A stretch of DNA of 64,000 nt from Micromussa lordhowensis. Lineage: Eukaryota > Cnidaria > Anthozoa > Scleractinia > Lobophylliidae. The notes below the pieces were generated by a model. The model was not told the DNA's origin and ran no database searches. It saw nothing but the letters and a program-made list of their open reading frames with translations. Location of the stretch: contig OZ026604.1 of NCBI GenBank assembly GCA_964020085.1, positions 1,337,501 through 1,401,500 of the forward strand. The letters run 5' to 3'. A program made the position numbers and the translations under genes. The first letter of the stretch is position 1; each line of letters opens with the position of its first letter. Positions 35,607 through 45,300 of the stretch are shown piece after piece.

Positions 35607-35940
35607 GAAGGCGAAGAAACTTTTGTCGTTTCCCTGACACTCCGACGCTAGCGCTGTAGTACTCTCTTAGTGCGGCGACAACACAATGGGGTTTCTTCTG
35701 ATCGGCTTCGTCTAAGCCTAAACTGTATTTATAGACCGTTCTAGCTGCTGGAGATAAGGATGCCCGGAGACATGCCATAGCTTTTTCAGGTTTGGTCCAT
35801 TTCTGTGCGTCAGTTTCTTTCGATGGATCAAACCAACTTTGCATGACGCAATAATCTGTCAAATCTTCGATGTACGTTTCCAAGTCATGTTTGTCATCTC
35901 CTGTTTGCTTGAACTCGGGAAACGGGGTGTTCGAAGCCAT
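35539..35940 (-). pseudogene. Gypsy gag, N-terminal half
   Basis: Starts with an ATG at 35940, about 100 bp inside the 5' LTR. The protein is soluble and helix-rich (DLETYIEDLTDYCVMQSWFD, ACLRASLSPAARTVYKYSLG), as in Ty3/Gypsy Gag matrix/capsid. It loses frame near 35600, where the next frame continues. Confidence 0.82.
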
Positions 35941-36042
35941 CGCCGTAGGCTGAAGAATCGTTGAGTCGGTAACTGCGCTAGAGTCTTTACATTATTACAA
36001 AATAAACTACGTCGCTGCCACCATGTTTGTCATTCGGTAACA

Positions 36043-36198
36043 TGGTCAAAACTGAATTTATTAACCCGATGCAAGAAATAAATACATACTTTCGGATACC
36101 TGCGTGACAATGCTGTATAATGCAATTAAAGTGCAAGTGCATGTGATTAAATGCCAGGGTGCAAGTGAATGTGCAAATGATTATCACATAGTATAACA
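36043..36198 (-). repeat. 5' LTR of the Gypsy element
   Basis: 156 bp, TGTTATAC ... TTTTGACCA on the minus strand, near-identical to the LTR at 31583-31739. Internal DNA just after it reads ATGGTGGCAGCGACG on the minus strand, which may include the primer-binding site. The tRNA was not identified. Confidence 0.92.
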
Positions 36199-36246
36199 CA
36201 TGACGCTTATTGAAATTCGCGTGCATCTAATTAGGGTCAAACCTGG
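36199..36246. mobile_element. Right end of the element interrupted by the Gypsy insertion
   Basis: GCATCTAATTAGGGTCAAAC followed by CTGGAC is the inverted complement of 31321-31350. Together they bracket the retrotransposon. Confidence 0.65.
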
Positions 36247-37527
36247 ACATACTGGAAACATAGGATTTCCCGGTCCTAGATTCTAGGGTTTTCGGTCTTC
36301 ATGTATGCTTTCTAGCTTAACGTTTCTGAATTATGTGTGGGATTGTCAATGGCGGCCGTCGAGGCAGGATTCGAGTAATCTCAGGCCTTACGTGGTATCT
36401 TTTGGAGAATGTTGTCACGATAACGAATATTTCGCAAGTCATTGATTCTTCAGTTATTGCCATTTGTTTTGGACTCCTGTTGACTGGAGAAACTAAATCT
36501 GATTTATTTATGACGACCAAAATAAACGATTCAGGCATTTAAAAATGCCTCGATGCGACATCAAACAGTGCCGCTAAACGGTCAGCGGCCTAATGGTTCG
36601 GAATCCGCTCGAACATTTTGACTTCCGTTCAAGATTTCTACGTTTTCAAACAGCCAATCAAAAAAATCGAATAAATTCGAAAATCCTATCCCCAGAGCCC
36701 TTCTTATGGGGGCGAGAGTGCAATATAACCGAACAGGCTATTAGCAACCTCGTTCCCAGGGAACTCTCTCTATACTTTCTTATTCTCTTCCCCAGGGCTA
36801 CTCGTTTAAAAATGTCGTTATGAGTAGGGTGTTAAAACCTTTTATATAATAATATGTCGTATTATTCTCGCATTTTGATTGGTTCTTACCTATGATCTAA
36901 TGGAATTGGAGGACAGACGCACAAATGACGTCATTAGCAATGTTTTTTGTTTCTTTATTATGTAAAACAAGTAGATTCCAAGTTGCCGCGCGTCCATTCA
37001 GTAATCAATCACAGAAGACGTCTAAATGTGGCAAGAATAGTGAAAGATGGCACACGAGGCGATCACTTTCATTATTGATCTGTGATCTATTACAACAGAC
37101 GCACGGAAACATGGAATCTATTTGTTAATTTTATAAAAAGAACTGAATGGGGTTCTTTGAAAAATGAAACCGAACAAAAAATGATTTGATAAAGGATGGC
37201 TCTTTAAAAATTATAGAAAGTTGGAAAGGGTGGCGACTAGCTTGGAAATCTAGCCGATATGAATAGGATCTGGCCTACAGCATCTTGATGAGGACAAAAT
37301 ATTTTCACGGGATCGCTTGGTAACTTGAAAATATTCAAAAGCAAACACTATGAAACCGTCAAAATTACTACAATTAATACCGATGGAAAGTATTTTGAAA
37401 CTGTTGTTTTCTGTTAGACTATTTAGGATTTATTGTACTGAAGCCCCGAAGGGGGACTCACTTGAAGAAGAATGGCGGTCCTCGTCGTACCTTCTAGAGG
37501 TTAAAAAGGCGGTTTTGATAACTCTTA
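36247..37527. other. Intergenic, repeat fragments
   Basis: No coding sequence supported. The phrase AGCAACCTCGTTCCCAG...AAATGTCGTTA (about 36743-36825) recurs at 43444-43510, so it is a dispersed repeat. AT-rich, CCAATCA-type repeat DNA follows. From about 37440 the GGTACC-type repeat family begins. Confidence 0.5.
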
Positions 37528-37944
37528 AAGGCGGCGAAATACGAGATACAAAAAACTTCAACTTGTCGCGCAACATTGTTTCCTTGCAAGTTTTTGTCGA
37601 TGTTTCGCGTTTTTCACCTTGCGTGATCAACTTGACCCGCAACAAAAACATTTGTTGCAGGTTGAAGAAATACGACGCGCTGATTGGTTGATTTGCTAGG
37701 GCACGAGCAAATTTGTTGCGCGAAAAGTTCTGAATTTGATGAAAAACGAGCAACAAAGCCAAACTGAATTTGTTGCTCAAAGTAGACTCGCGCTCTACTT
37801 TTCGCAACAACTTTCTTCAACCCGCAACAAATGTTTTTGGTGCGCGACAAGTTGATCACGCAAGGTGAAAAACGGGAAACATCGACGAAAACTTGCAACG
37901 AAACAATGTTGCGCGACAAGTTGAAGGTTTTTGTATCTCGTATT
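37528..37944. mobile_element. 417-bp MITE with very long inverted arms
   Basis: AAGGCGGCGAAATACGAGAT at the left pairs with its complement at the right end. The arms continue (CTTCAACTTGTCGCGCAACA and complement) for well over 100 bp on each side. It is inserted in the GGTACC-rich repeat, which resumes after it. No coding frame is conserved. Confidence 0.88.
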
Positions 37945-38300
37945 TCGCCGCCTTTAGTGTGTTCAGCCTCAAAAACTCTACAGCGGGAACTTTTGAGGTA
38001 TCTTTTAGGGTATCGAGCCGAAATAATATAACAGGAGATAATGTGTTGTTTTAGAATTGGTACCTCTTAGGGGTGAAAAGAATTTCAAGCCAAGATCCTG
38101 TTTGGTGGGAGTGGCTTGAAATATTTTTCACCCCTACGAGGTACCTATTCTAAAACTACACTTTCACATTTTTTCTGCCTAATACCGTAAAAGGTAGAAC
38201 AAAAGCTCCCGCTTTGAACCTAAGAGGTACCAAATCTGCTTTTGAACCCCTAAAAGGTACGACGAGCGCTCCGGTGTCCTTTTTATATTGGAGAACCCCC
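37945..38300. repeat. GGTACC-rich dispersed repeat, second copy
   Basis: Contains GGTACCTCTTAGGGGTGAAA and its near complement around 38115, then TACCGTAAAAGGTAGAACAA and CCCCTAAAAGGTACGAC. This is the same family as 7790-8390 and 60440-60575. The family extends left of the MITE at 37528 to about 37440. Confidence 0.7.
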
Positions 38301-38488
38301 GGGTGATACTCATTATTGTTGTTGCGCAGCGAGCGAAGCGAGCGAGCAGCAACATGGTCAGGATTTAAGAAGAATATATAGAAGGGGATACGAATAGACT
38401 ATAAAATGTTTTAAAAGCAAGCAACCGGAACGATGATCCTTCTCGTATACGTTGGATCAATAGTGATCTAATCGGCTTCACAAATAAA

Positions 38489-38570
38489 ATGAAGAATATA
38501 AAGGCAGAAACCGACACAACGTAGAATGTTTTTTCACCGTTGTGTCGGTTTCTGCCTTTATATTCTTCAT
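38489..38570. repeat. 33-bp perfect stem-loop
   Basis: ATGAAGAATATAAAGGCAGA (to 38521) is exactly complementary to 38538-38570, with a 16-nt loop. It directly abuts the next inverted-repeat element. Confidence 0.88.
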
Positions 38571-38757
38571 ACGAATAGACCATTTCCGAGTTACCTAAAG
38601 CCTCTCTTTCAAAGCGAGGCCTGGTGCACAACCATTCATATGAAAATGAGTTCAATTTGCATGTGAATGAAATCTCATTTTCATATGAAAGGATGAGCAC
38701 CAAGACTCGCTTTGAGAAAGAGGCTAAAGATAATTCGGAAATGGCCTATTCTCGAAT
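38571..38757. mobile_element. Palindromic MITE, about 187 bp
   Basis: CGAATAGACCATTTCCGAGT at the left pairs with a diverged complement ending GGCCTATTCTCGAA at the right. At the centre TCATATGAAAATGAG pairs with CTCATTTTCATATGA. It is non-coding. Confidence 0.8.
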
Positions 38758-40083
38758 TCATCACATTTACCAGAATGCATTGCGCCACGAACAACACGGG
38801 GATGTCACACCGTCGAGCCGTCGTCTTGTTTCGCGTAGATTCCAGTGAGAAAGGTTAGTGGTTTGTTTTGCTCTGATTTACCTGTAAAATGATGTGAAGG
38901 AGATCGTGCTTGACTTTCACAATTCTTGCTTTTATTCTGAATGCAGTATGTGAAAGTTTGTTAATCTTGACGATTAATTGACATCTTAATTTTAACTTAG
39001 TACGTCATTTTTTCGCAGTCTCGCCTCATTGGTCGAATTCTTAAATGAAGAGAAATCGTCGTTACTAAAGCTTGTAGAATAATTAAAATACGAAAACAGT
39101 AGAACACGCTAATTTCATATTTGCCACGATCTATTCCTTTTCATCGCAACATGAATGTTGCTTTACATAAACCGAAACTGTCAATTCGTGCCCACAAAGG
39201 CTTTGTGATTTTGTAGGTTTTTTACGAAAGATTTTATGAAGACGTTTTAAAGTTGGCGAGAAACTTAACTCTGTTACGAGGCTGGACAAATGTAATTTTT
39301 CTGCAATTGTATTTTCGTTCATCGTGTTCATTTGACTGTCTTTTCGTTACTGAGCTAAGCAATCGAAACTAATTTTGTATCATTTCGCAATTTCTAGCTC
39401 AAGATTACCTTATTACTACATTATACCGCATTGTTTACTAAATACTGAAAATCCAGCCTTTGCCGTGCATGGTTTTTCTCCATTGACCCATCGGCCTAAT
39501 AACAGAGCGTTATCACGATGGACGCGTCCTCTTCACAGTCTGTGAACATTCTAGAAACATTTAATGCGTACCAGTACAGAATTTATAAGTTAGATTTCTG
39601 CTCCTACAATTTCCACATCTTTCGATTTTTGCGATCCGACTAAGGGGAGGCTGCCGATGTGAATCGTTTTATGTCCAGACATAGTTCAGATCAACATGTC
39701 CTTTCTTGTGATGATCCCTTGTCACACCTCGCCATTGATGCGTCATCATGCATGAAGTTCATGCATGCAAGGACAGATTTTAAGTTACACACTACGATTT
39801 CACACTACTTTGAGAACTAAAGGTTACGTAAGTCTTGGAACGCACAGGTAGATGAATCACTGCGTAAGATATGTCACTATCAACAGAATGTACCGCAGCA
39901 TTACTATCTTTTAGATACCCTAGTATTACATGTAAGTATAGGTCAGTAATCATACGGATTCGAGTTCAATTTGGAATTGATTTGCACGAGTGAGTTTTTC
40001 AAAAAGTTGAAATTGCACGAGCCGCTTCGGCTTTTTGAAAAACTCACTGTGCATGTTGACACAGTTCACACAGGTCTTGCTTT
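38758..40083. other. Intergenic, 3' flank of the membrane-protein gene
   Basis: No gene is supported. A hairpin (GTGAGTTTTTCAAAAAG / CTTTTTGAAAAACTCAC) lies at about 39990-40048, just beyond the stop of the minus-strand gene. It could form in its 3' UTR. Confidence 0.5.
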
Positions 40084-40626
40084 CTATACAGTACCATACG
40101 AAGGTTGATGAGCACTCCATCCTACTAATCTTTCCCCTGAAGCTGTTGTGGAAGGCGGGGTATATGGTGGAGGCGCTGGCGAGTAACCTTGTTGGTTGGA
40201 CGGTAGCTGTCCAGTGTTGTTTGAGTTGCTCGACACGGTGATCTCTTCATTCTCTTCTATTATCAGTATGTACCTTGGGCGACGCCTCCGACAATTGCGA
40301 ATACAGATGGCTACCCAGATGATGATGATGAACACGATTCCTGCAATTATTCCCAGTTCTATCGCTGGGTTGAAGTTATCGCCACCGGTACTGTCGTCAC
40401 AATCTAGTTTGCACTTGTGATTACAGCAGCTTTCACCAACAAGACAATCTGAATCCTCAGAACAGCAACCGCTTGTTCTGTCGACACATTCATTGTTGCA
40501 ACAGATTTCGGAGAAGAATTTATCGCAATCAGCGTCGGAAGTACAGCTATCACTCACAGCAGCTAACGAGAAGGCAATCAGGACAAACCAAGGCAGGCAT
40601 TTAACGGAAATAGCGACCATTTTCAT
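40084..40626 (-). CDS. Cysteine-rich single-pass membrane protein with PPxY tail
   Basis: A 180-residue intact frame. I chose the ATG at 40626 (second option 40620) because a classical signal peptide follows (hydrophobic WFVLIAFSLAAVSDS). Upstream in-frame ATG codons would bury it. The ectodomain (about residues 28-80) has two short repeats of CxxDxDC...CCNxxC type, including CCNNEC and SCCNHKC, resembling small disulfide-rich repeats. One transmembrane helix (IIAGIVFIIIIWVAICI, about residues 88-106) is followed by a basic stop-transfer RNCRRRR. The cytoplasmic tail is Ser/Asn/Pro-rich with PAPPPYTPP, a PPxY site for WW-domain ubiquitin ligases, and ends SYGTV. The layout recalls shisa/CYYR1-type adaptors, but homology is not shown. 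Most of the gene seems to be one exon. Confidence 0.7.
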   Translation of the reverse strand: MKMVAISVKCLPWFVLIAFSLAAVSDSCTSDADCDKFFSEICCNNECVDRTSGCCSEDSDCLVGESCCNHKCKLDCDDSTGGDNFNPAIELGIIAGIVFIIIIWVAICIRNCRRRRPRYILIIEENEEITVSSNSNNTGQLPSNQQGYSPAPPPYTPPSTTASGERLVGWSAHQPSYGTV

Positions 40627-40770
40627 ACCTCGGTCGATCGGAACTCGATACAGAGCAAAAATTTCAAGTTGTTTCCGTATGGCTCTGGCGCATTCAGCGT
40701 TATGGTTGAACAGGCTTCTTTCAATATGATAGAATTCAGATTCACAGCGAGACATAGAGAATACAAACAA

Positions 40771-41276
40771 AAGAAATCAATAACATAGCAAGAAGCAGTT
40801 AGGATGTCTATAATTAATGCCTTTAATTAGGAAAATTTGCTAATCAAACGGGCTACTAAACGACATGTGCCTGCGTCCGTCAGTGAATGAAAACAACTTG
40901 ATTTATTACACTGTAAAAATATTAGTAGAATAATAGAAAAAAGAAATACATCACAGGTAAAAAATTTTATTCACTGGTTCACATATTTGTCGTGTGGGAG
41001 TCCGATGTAGAGAACCATTTATTAATGCTTCTCCTGAAGATGTCTAGAGATTTTGTAGTGCGAAGTTTCTCAGGAGGACCGTTCTATGGTGTCGCATTTA
41101 CACAGTCTGTTGCTTATGCTTGTTAAGAAAAAAGAACAGCCCTGGGGCAATTGCGAGTTGCATCGTTGGGATGCCTTCGCTTTAAGTGTTTTTGTAGAAT
41201 GGCTTTGTTAATGTAGAATGTGTCAACATGACAAAAACGTTTCTATGACGAAATGATGAGTTAAGGGCACTTCTGA
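40771..41276. other. Intergenic, no gene seen
   Basis: AT-rich spacer between the membrane-protein gene and the Penelope-like remnant. It should contain the promoter of the minus-strand gene. Confidence 0.5.
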
Positions 41277-42033
41277 GACCATCTCACGGATCCTACAGCC
41301 CTACAACATCCGCGTTGCCCACAAACCTACGACTACGTTACGACACTTACTGGCCAACGTTAAAGCCGGACAGGGACGAACCCAACAACAGACAGGGAGC
41401 AGTTCACAAGATCAAATGCTCTGACTGCCAGGCTTCCTACATTGGTGAGACTGGCAGAAACCTGAACACGAGACTGACTGAACACAAACGAGCCACGAGA
41501 AATGGTGGTGTCAACAATCACATTGCTGTACATCATCAACTGACAAACCACAGCATTGACTGGGACACTGCTCAATGCTTAACCTACAGTACGAACTATT
41601 TTCAACGACTGACTCTTGAAAGCTGGTACACTAACTTCCGTAGAACAAACGCCTCTTAACAGATGTCAACAGCTACCGGCGCCTTACAAACGACTTATTC
41701 ACGACGCAAACGAAACCGACAAACGGACTTCAAACAGACCGACTTAATTTGACTGACTATACACGGACCTCAACGTTAGGAATTTGACTAACAAAAGACG
41801 GATCGAAACTGACCAATGACTGATGACAAACTTTACACGAGTCTTTCAGCCAATACCATCATGGCTAAAGTGACCAATCACTTTCAACGGACCAAACTTA
41901 TAACATCATCGACTGACAAACACTATTCACTTGACTCTGAAGATGACTTCCGCTCAGGTTGTCGAAACGTCAGTCACCAACAACAGTTCTTCTCAGAACT
42001 ACACTCACACAGACGATCATACTATACGAACTA
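41277..42033 (+). pseudogene. Penelope-like retroelement, 3' fragment with GIY-YIG domain
   Basis: The frame 41315-41659 contains IKCSDCQASYIGETGRNLNT then RLTEHKRAT, the CxxC...YIGETGR...RLxEH pattern of GIY-YIG endonucleases at the C-terminus of Penelope-like elements. The reverse transcriptase part is absent, so the copy is 5'-truncated. The next piece (about 41816-42033) reads TLKMTSAQVVETSVTNNSS in another frame, a sequence I associate with the far C-terminus of such elements. Frameshifts separate the pieces. Confidence 0.8.
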
Positions 42034-42612
42034 ATGATGAGTTAGTTAGTTAGTTAAGCCCTTAGCTCCAAGTTGGAGCATGGGCCATCAACAAAAAGCC
42101 TCCAGAGACGTCTCTTTTCTGCCAACTGTTGCAGCTCCTTCCAGTTCTTCCCAAGGACCTTCATCTCGTTTTCCGTATCCCTCCTCCAGCTATTCTTGGG
42201 GCGGCCCCTCTTTCGTTTTCCCTGTGGATTCCAATGCAGTGCTTGCCTCGTAATGCTGTTTGAAGGTCTTCTCAGCATGTGGCCTACCCACACCCATTTT
42301 CTCTTCCTCACTTGCTTGACCATTGGAATTTGACCTGTCCGCTCCCAGAGCTCTTCCTTTGTGATCTTGTATGTCCACCGTATCTTCAAGACTCGACGCA
42401 AACAATGATTGACATATGATTGTAACTTTCTTGCCGTTTTGACTGTCGTCCTCCACGTCTCTGCCCCGTATAACAGCACAGATTTTACATTAGAGTTGAA
42501 TATTTTCAGCTTAGTTGATGTAGATATGCTGCCAGAGCTCCAGATCTGCTTAAGAGAGTGGAAGGCTCCTCTTGCCTTATTAATCCTATTTGCAATACAA
42601 TTCCTATAAGTC
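42034..42612 (-). pseudogene. LINE reverse transcriptase C-terminal fragment
   Basis: On the minus strand an open stretch from about 42610 encodes INKARGAFHSLKQIWSS, then VLLYGAETWRT, LQSYVNHCLRRVLKIRW, GHMLRR and GRPKNSWRRD. These are typical of the end of non-LTR retrotransposon ORF2 ('YGAETW' region and the Cys-poor tail of endonuclease-RT LINEs). The frame ends at 42054 and is followed by a TAAC repeat (about 42036-42053), the usual microsatellite-like 3' tail of this class. The 5' part is lost by truncation. Confidence 0.88.
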
Positions 42613-43194
42613 CAGCCCTACATCCTCGTCGTGAGAGGCGGAAACGGGTAAAGCCGGCTAACCAGGCTCTGGTGAAGCTTGGTAGGCCAATCACCTGTCA
42701 GGTGGATACACAATGATTACTGAAACATCAACAGGTAGGAAATGATGAAATGTTTCCAAAATACCAAACGTTTCCCAGTCAAATCACTATATTTGGAAGT
42801 TCACATAGGCGACCACCTCTCGTAAGCGACTGCGACCACTTCTAGAACTAAATTTTCTTGTGTTTTTAACCTCCCGTAACGAGCACTTTACAGATAATAG
42901 AGTGGAATTGGGATAATAACATTATAATAACATTATCACATTCCAAGAGACGCAAATTTCTCAATGGGAAGTACCGGATTATTTTCTCGAAATTGACTTT
43001 TCACATGAATAAAACATTTAAAACGTGTTGTTAGTGTCTGCAGTTAACATATATGCTACTGAGGCAAATTTTGATTCAATATGCTCCCGTAAGCGACCAC
43101 CAAGACTTGACATTATTTTGGCTGGTCGCTTACGGGAGATTCCATTGTACGTCGCATTCACCACTACACCTCACTTAGCTGATCTAGTGTTCAG
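42613..43194. other. Intergenic with a TAAGCGACC palindromic repeat
   Basis: GGCGACCACCTCTCGTAAGC (about 42808) and the hairpin CTCCCGTAAGCGACCA (43084-43099) / TGGTCGCTTACGGGAG (43123-43138) belong to one repeat type. Two related motifs at the ends suggest a MITE of about 330-350 bp. No gene is seen. Confidence 0.6.
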
Positions 43195-43366
43195 GCGTTT
43201 GCCGTGACGTTGCAATAGGGATCGGAGCTTAAGCAAAACACGACGGCAACGGCAACGAGAACGCTCTGCACGTGCGTTATAAACCTACAGACATTTCTAA
43301 GCCCTCCTCTGAACAAAAGAACGCGAAATGACTAAGTTCTGCGTATTTTGGAGAACGCGTAAAATA
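43195..43366. repeat. Dispersed repeat, copy 2 (ACGACGGCAACG family)
   Basis: Closely matches 31050-31265 (TGACGTTGCAAT, ACGACGGCAACGGCAACGAG, GCACGTGCGTTATAA, GCGTATTTTGGAGAACGCG). Confidence 0.72.
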
Positions 43367-43579
43367 TAAATGGCGTCGTCCTCGGTGTCCAAAAGGGGAA
43401 GGTCTGGCGCGAGTGTGGTGACATCACTAAAACCGGAAAGGGTATAGCAACCTCGTTCCCAGTACTTTCTCATTCTCGTCTCCAATGCTGCTCGGTCAAA
43501 AATGTCGTTACAACTCAAATACGTTTTTTGATTGGAGGAGAACATTTCACGTGTCATGGGTCAAAACCCACTGAGGTTC

Positions 43580-43775
43580 ATGTCCACACGTATTTGGATA
43601 TTTTTGAATCTGCAACTTTTTCTTTCCGGATAGGGCCTCCGTCCACACTCATCCGACGAATTCGGCAGCGAATCTAGATATTTTGAATCCGCTCTCGATG
43701 AATACGCAACGTGTGGACGGGGAAATTCTTGAATCTGGACAGAAAAAGTTGCGGATTCAAAGATATCCGTCAGAA
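43580..43775. mobile_element. Inverted-repeat element (TGTCCACACG type)
   Basis: Paired motifs TTTGAATCTGCAACTTTTTC and GAAAAAGTTGCGGATTCAAA near the two ends, with GTCCACAC / GTGTGGAC inside, define a palindromic element just downstream of the EXTL3-like fragment. Confidence 0.65.
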
Positions 43776-44169
43776 TATCGTGTCAGGAATTAGTTTGGAA
43801 TAAGCCTCCGAAACAGAAATTTAAAGTTGATACTCATTAAACATTCTTATAACACTGTGATTTCAGTCTTGACACTCCTGTTTTAAACAGTAGAGAAACT
43901 GCTCTGAACTGCGTCCTCAACAGCGGCATGTAACCGTACACCTCCACAAAGAAATTCAAACATTTGTGTCGCTCAGAGAAGTGCTCTTTGTCATACCACA
44001 GCGAGCCAGAACAGTTTTGGCAAGGGAAATGCCAGAGGGAGGTCACCTGAGGGAAAAATACCAAGGGCAGTCAACATATTGTAAAGATGAAAACAGGTCA
44101 AGTGGGCGGAATAGATAGCCTGTAAGCAGGCTCTAATCCTGGGGGGACAGGGGACAGGGGTACAGGGGG

Positions 44170-44570
44170 ACGGGGGTCCTCGTCCTACCTTTTGAGGGTT
44201 CAAAAAGCGGTTTCAAAAGATCCTCAGTGGGAGCTTTCGTGGTGCCTTTAAGGGTGTTTAAGGGTGGCCGAAAAAAATACGTCAGGAAATATTTGGCAAT
44301 CAAATGATTTTTAATTTTGTCGCCTCTACAATAATCGTCGTTATGGGTATTAATTACCCTTTGAATGCCAACGACATATATATACGTCCTAAAATACGAG
44401 CCTCAGATACCAAGACTTATTATTACGTCCTCTACAATTATGTCAGTTAATTGGTAAGGGTGAAACATTCAAGCCACGCGCACAAAACAGGATCTTTTTA
44501 AAATTTACGACGAGCGCCCCCTCGGTGGGTTTCGCACTCAAGCGTTGGTTTCTGGCTTTTCGTACCGTGG
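44170..44570. repeat. GGTACC-rich dispersed repeat, diverged copy
   Basis: Contains GTCCTCGTCCTACCTTTTGA, GGGAGCTTTCGTGGTGCCTT and ACGACGAGCGCCCC, comparable to 37440-37520 and 38220-38275. It lies in the second intron of the EXTL3-like fragment. Confidence 0.55.
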
Positions 44571-44639
44571 GTGAAGGGGTTCGTGTGACATAGTCATTTA
44601 GTCATAGTCATTTTTCTTGAACAACTCTGTCCAAGGGGG

Positions 44640-44871
44640 AAAGGTGCATGAGGTTATCCCTATGTAAAGCACCAACCCGTGAGACAAGGCCAGACCACAA
44701 ACACCGGGAACTACGTGCCCTACTCTTTTCGATAAGTGTGTGGGTTCTTTAACGTCCCCTGCTAACCATGTAACATTGAAGATGCAGGAGACGGGGCCTA
44801 CGGTTTATAGTCCTTATCCGAGAAGACCTGAACATCTAACCATTTGCAGATGAATTTACAAAGGCAGCACA

Positions 44872-44912
<41 letters not shown>

Positions 44913-44985
44913 TGGGGCTCGAACCCTCGACCTTCCGCACAGCAGACTGGCGCTCTACCTGAGCTAACCAGGAGGCGGTTTGTCT
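44640..44985 (-). repeat. tRNA-derived SINE (family 2)
   Basis: Minus-strand head: TGGTTAGCTCAGGTAGAGCG (box A-like, very close to a true tRNA) followed by GAGGGTTCGAGCCCC (box B). The body then runs through CACTCAGGGTCTTAAAATAA to the CACCGGGAACTACG complement shared with 1478-1640. A tRNA gene is unlikely because the 3' acceptor half does not pair and a long conserved body follows. Confidence 0.8.
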
Positions 44986-45105
44986 CTCTTTGTAACCATA
45001 CGCAGATGCTCTTTGTGTTTGTCACGCAATCTCTTTGTTGAGGAGAAATGCGTGGCAAAAACAATCATAAAACCATCATAGCTTTGTATTGCTCCCTGCC
45101 AGTAG

Positions 45106-45300
45106 GATTAGAGAGTTTCAAGAAAACCACGACGGCAACGGCAACGGAAACGTTGCTAAACGAAAGCTTTAAAGAGCAGGACAATGGCTGTGCACGTGCG
45201 TTATAATTCTTGGTACATTTCTTTGCCGCCTCTGCAAAACAACAACGTGAAATGATCGAATTCTGGGTTGTTTGGAGAACGTGAACCACGACAACTTGTT
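45106..45300. repeat. Dispersed repeat, copy 3 (ACGACGGCAACG family, diverged)
   Basis: Shares CCACGACGGCAACGGCAACG, GTGCACGTGCGTTATAA, ACATTTCTTTGCCG and TTTGGAGAACGTG with the copies at 31050 and 43195, plus a local insertion between the first two blocks. Confidence 0.65.

Larger units (their letters stand above)
31583..36198 (-). mobile_element. Ty3/Gypsy LTR retrotransposon, defective
   Basis: On the minus strand the order is 5' LTR, gag, protease, reverse transcriptase, RNase H, integrase, polypurine tract, 3' LTR, the normal Ty3/Gypsy order. The length is about 4.6 kb. Internal frames are interrupted by frameshifts (around 34240 and 33400) and by two inverted duplications (32166-32400 and 34512-34664). 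It therefore cannot make a complete polyprotein. The LTRs differ by a single-base indel as read by eye, which suggests a recent insertion. No clear target-site duplication is visible (31578-31582 TGCCA against 36199-36203 CATGA). Confidence 0.93.

Noticed and set aside
37350..37919. Frames of 100-126 aa on both strands
   Set aside because: They arise from the two arms of one inverted-repeat MITE (37528-37944); the same peptide appears from both strands.
44925..44985. Possible tRNA gene on the minus strand
   Set aside because: Boxes A and B are good, but the acceptor stem does not close and a conserved SINE body follows.
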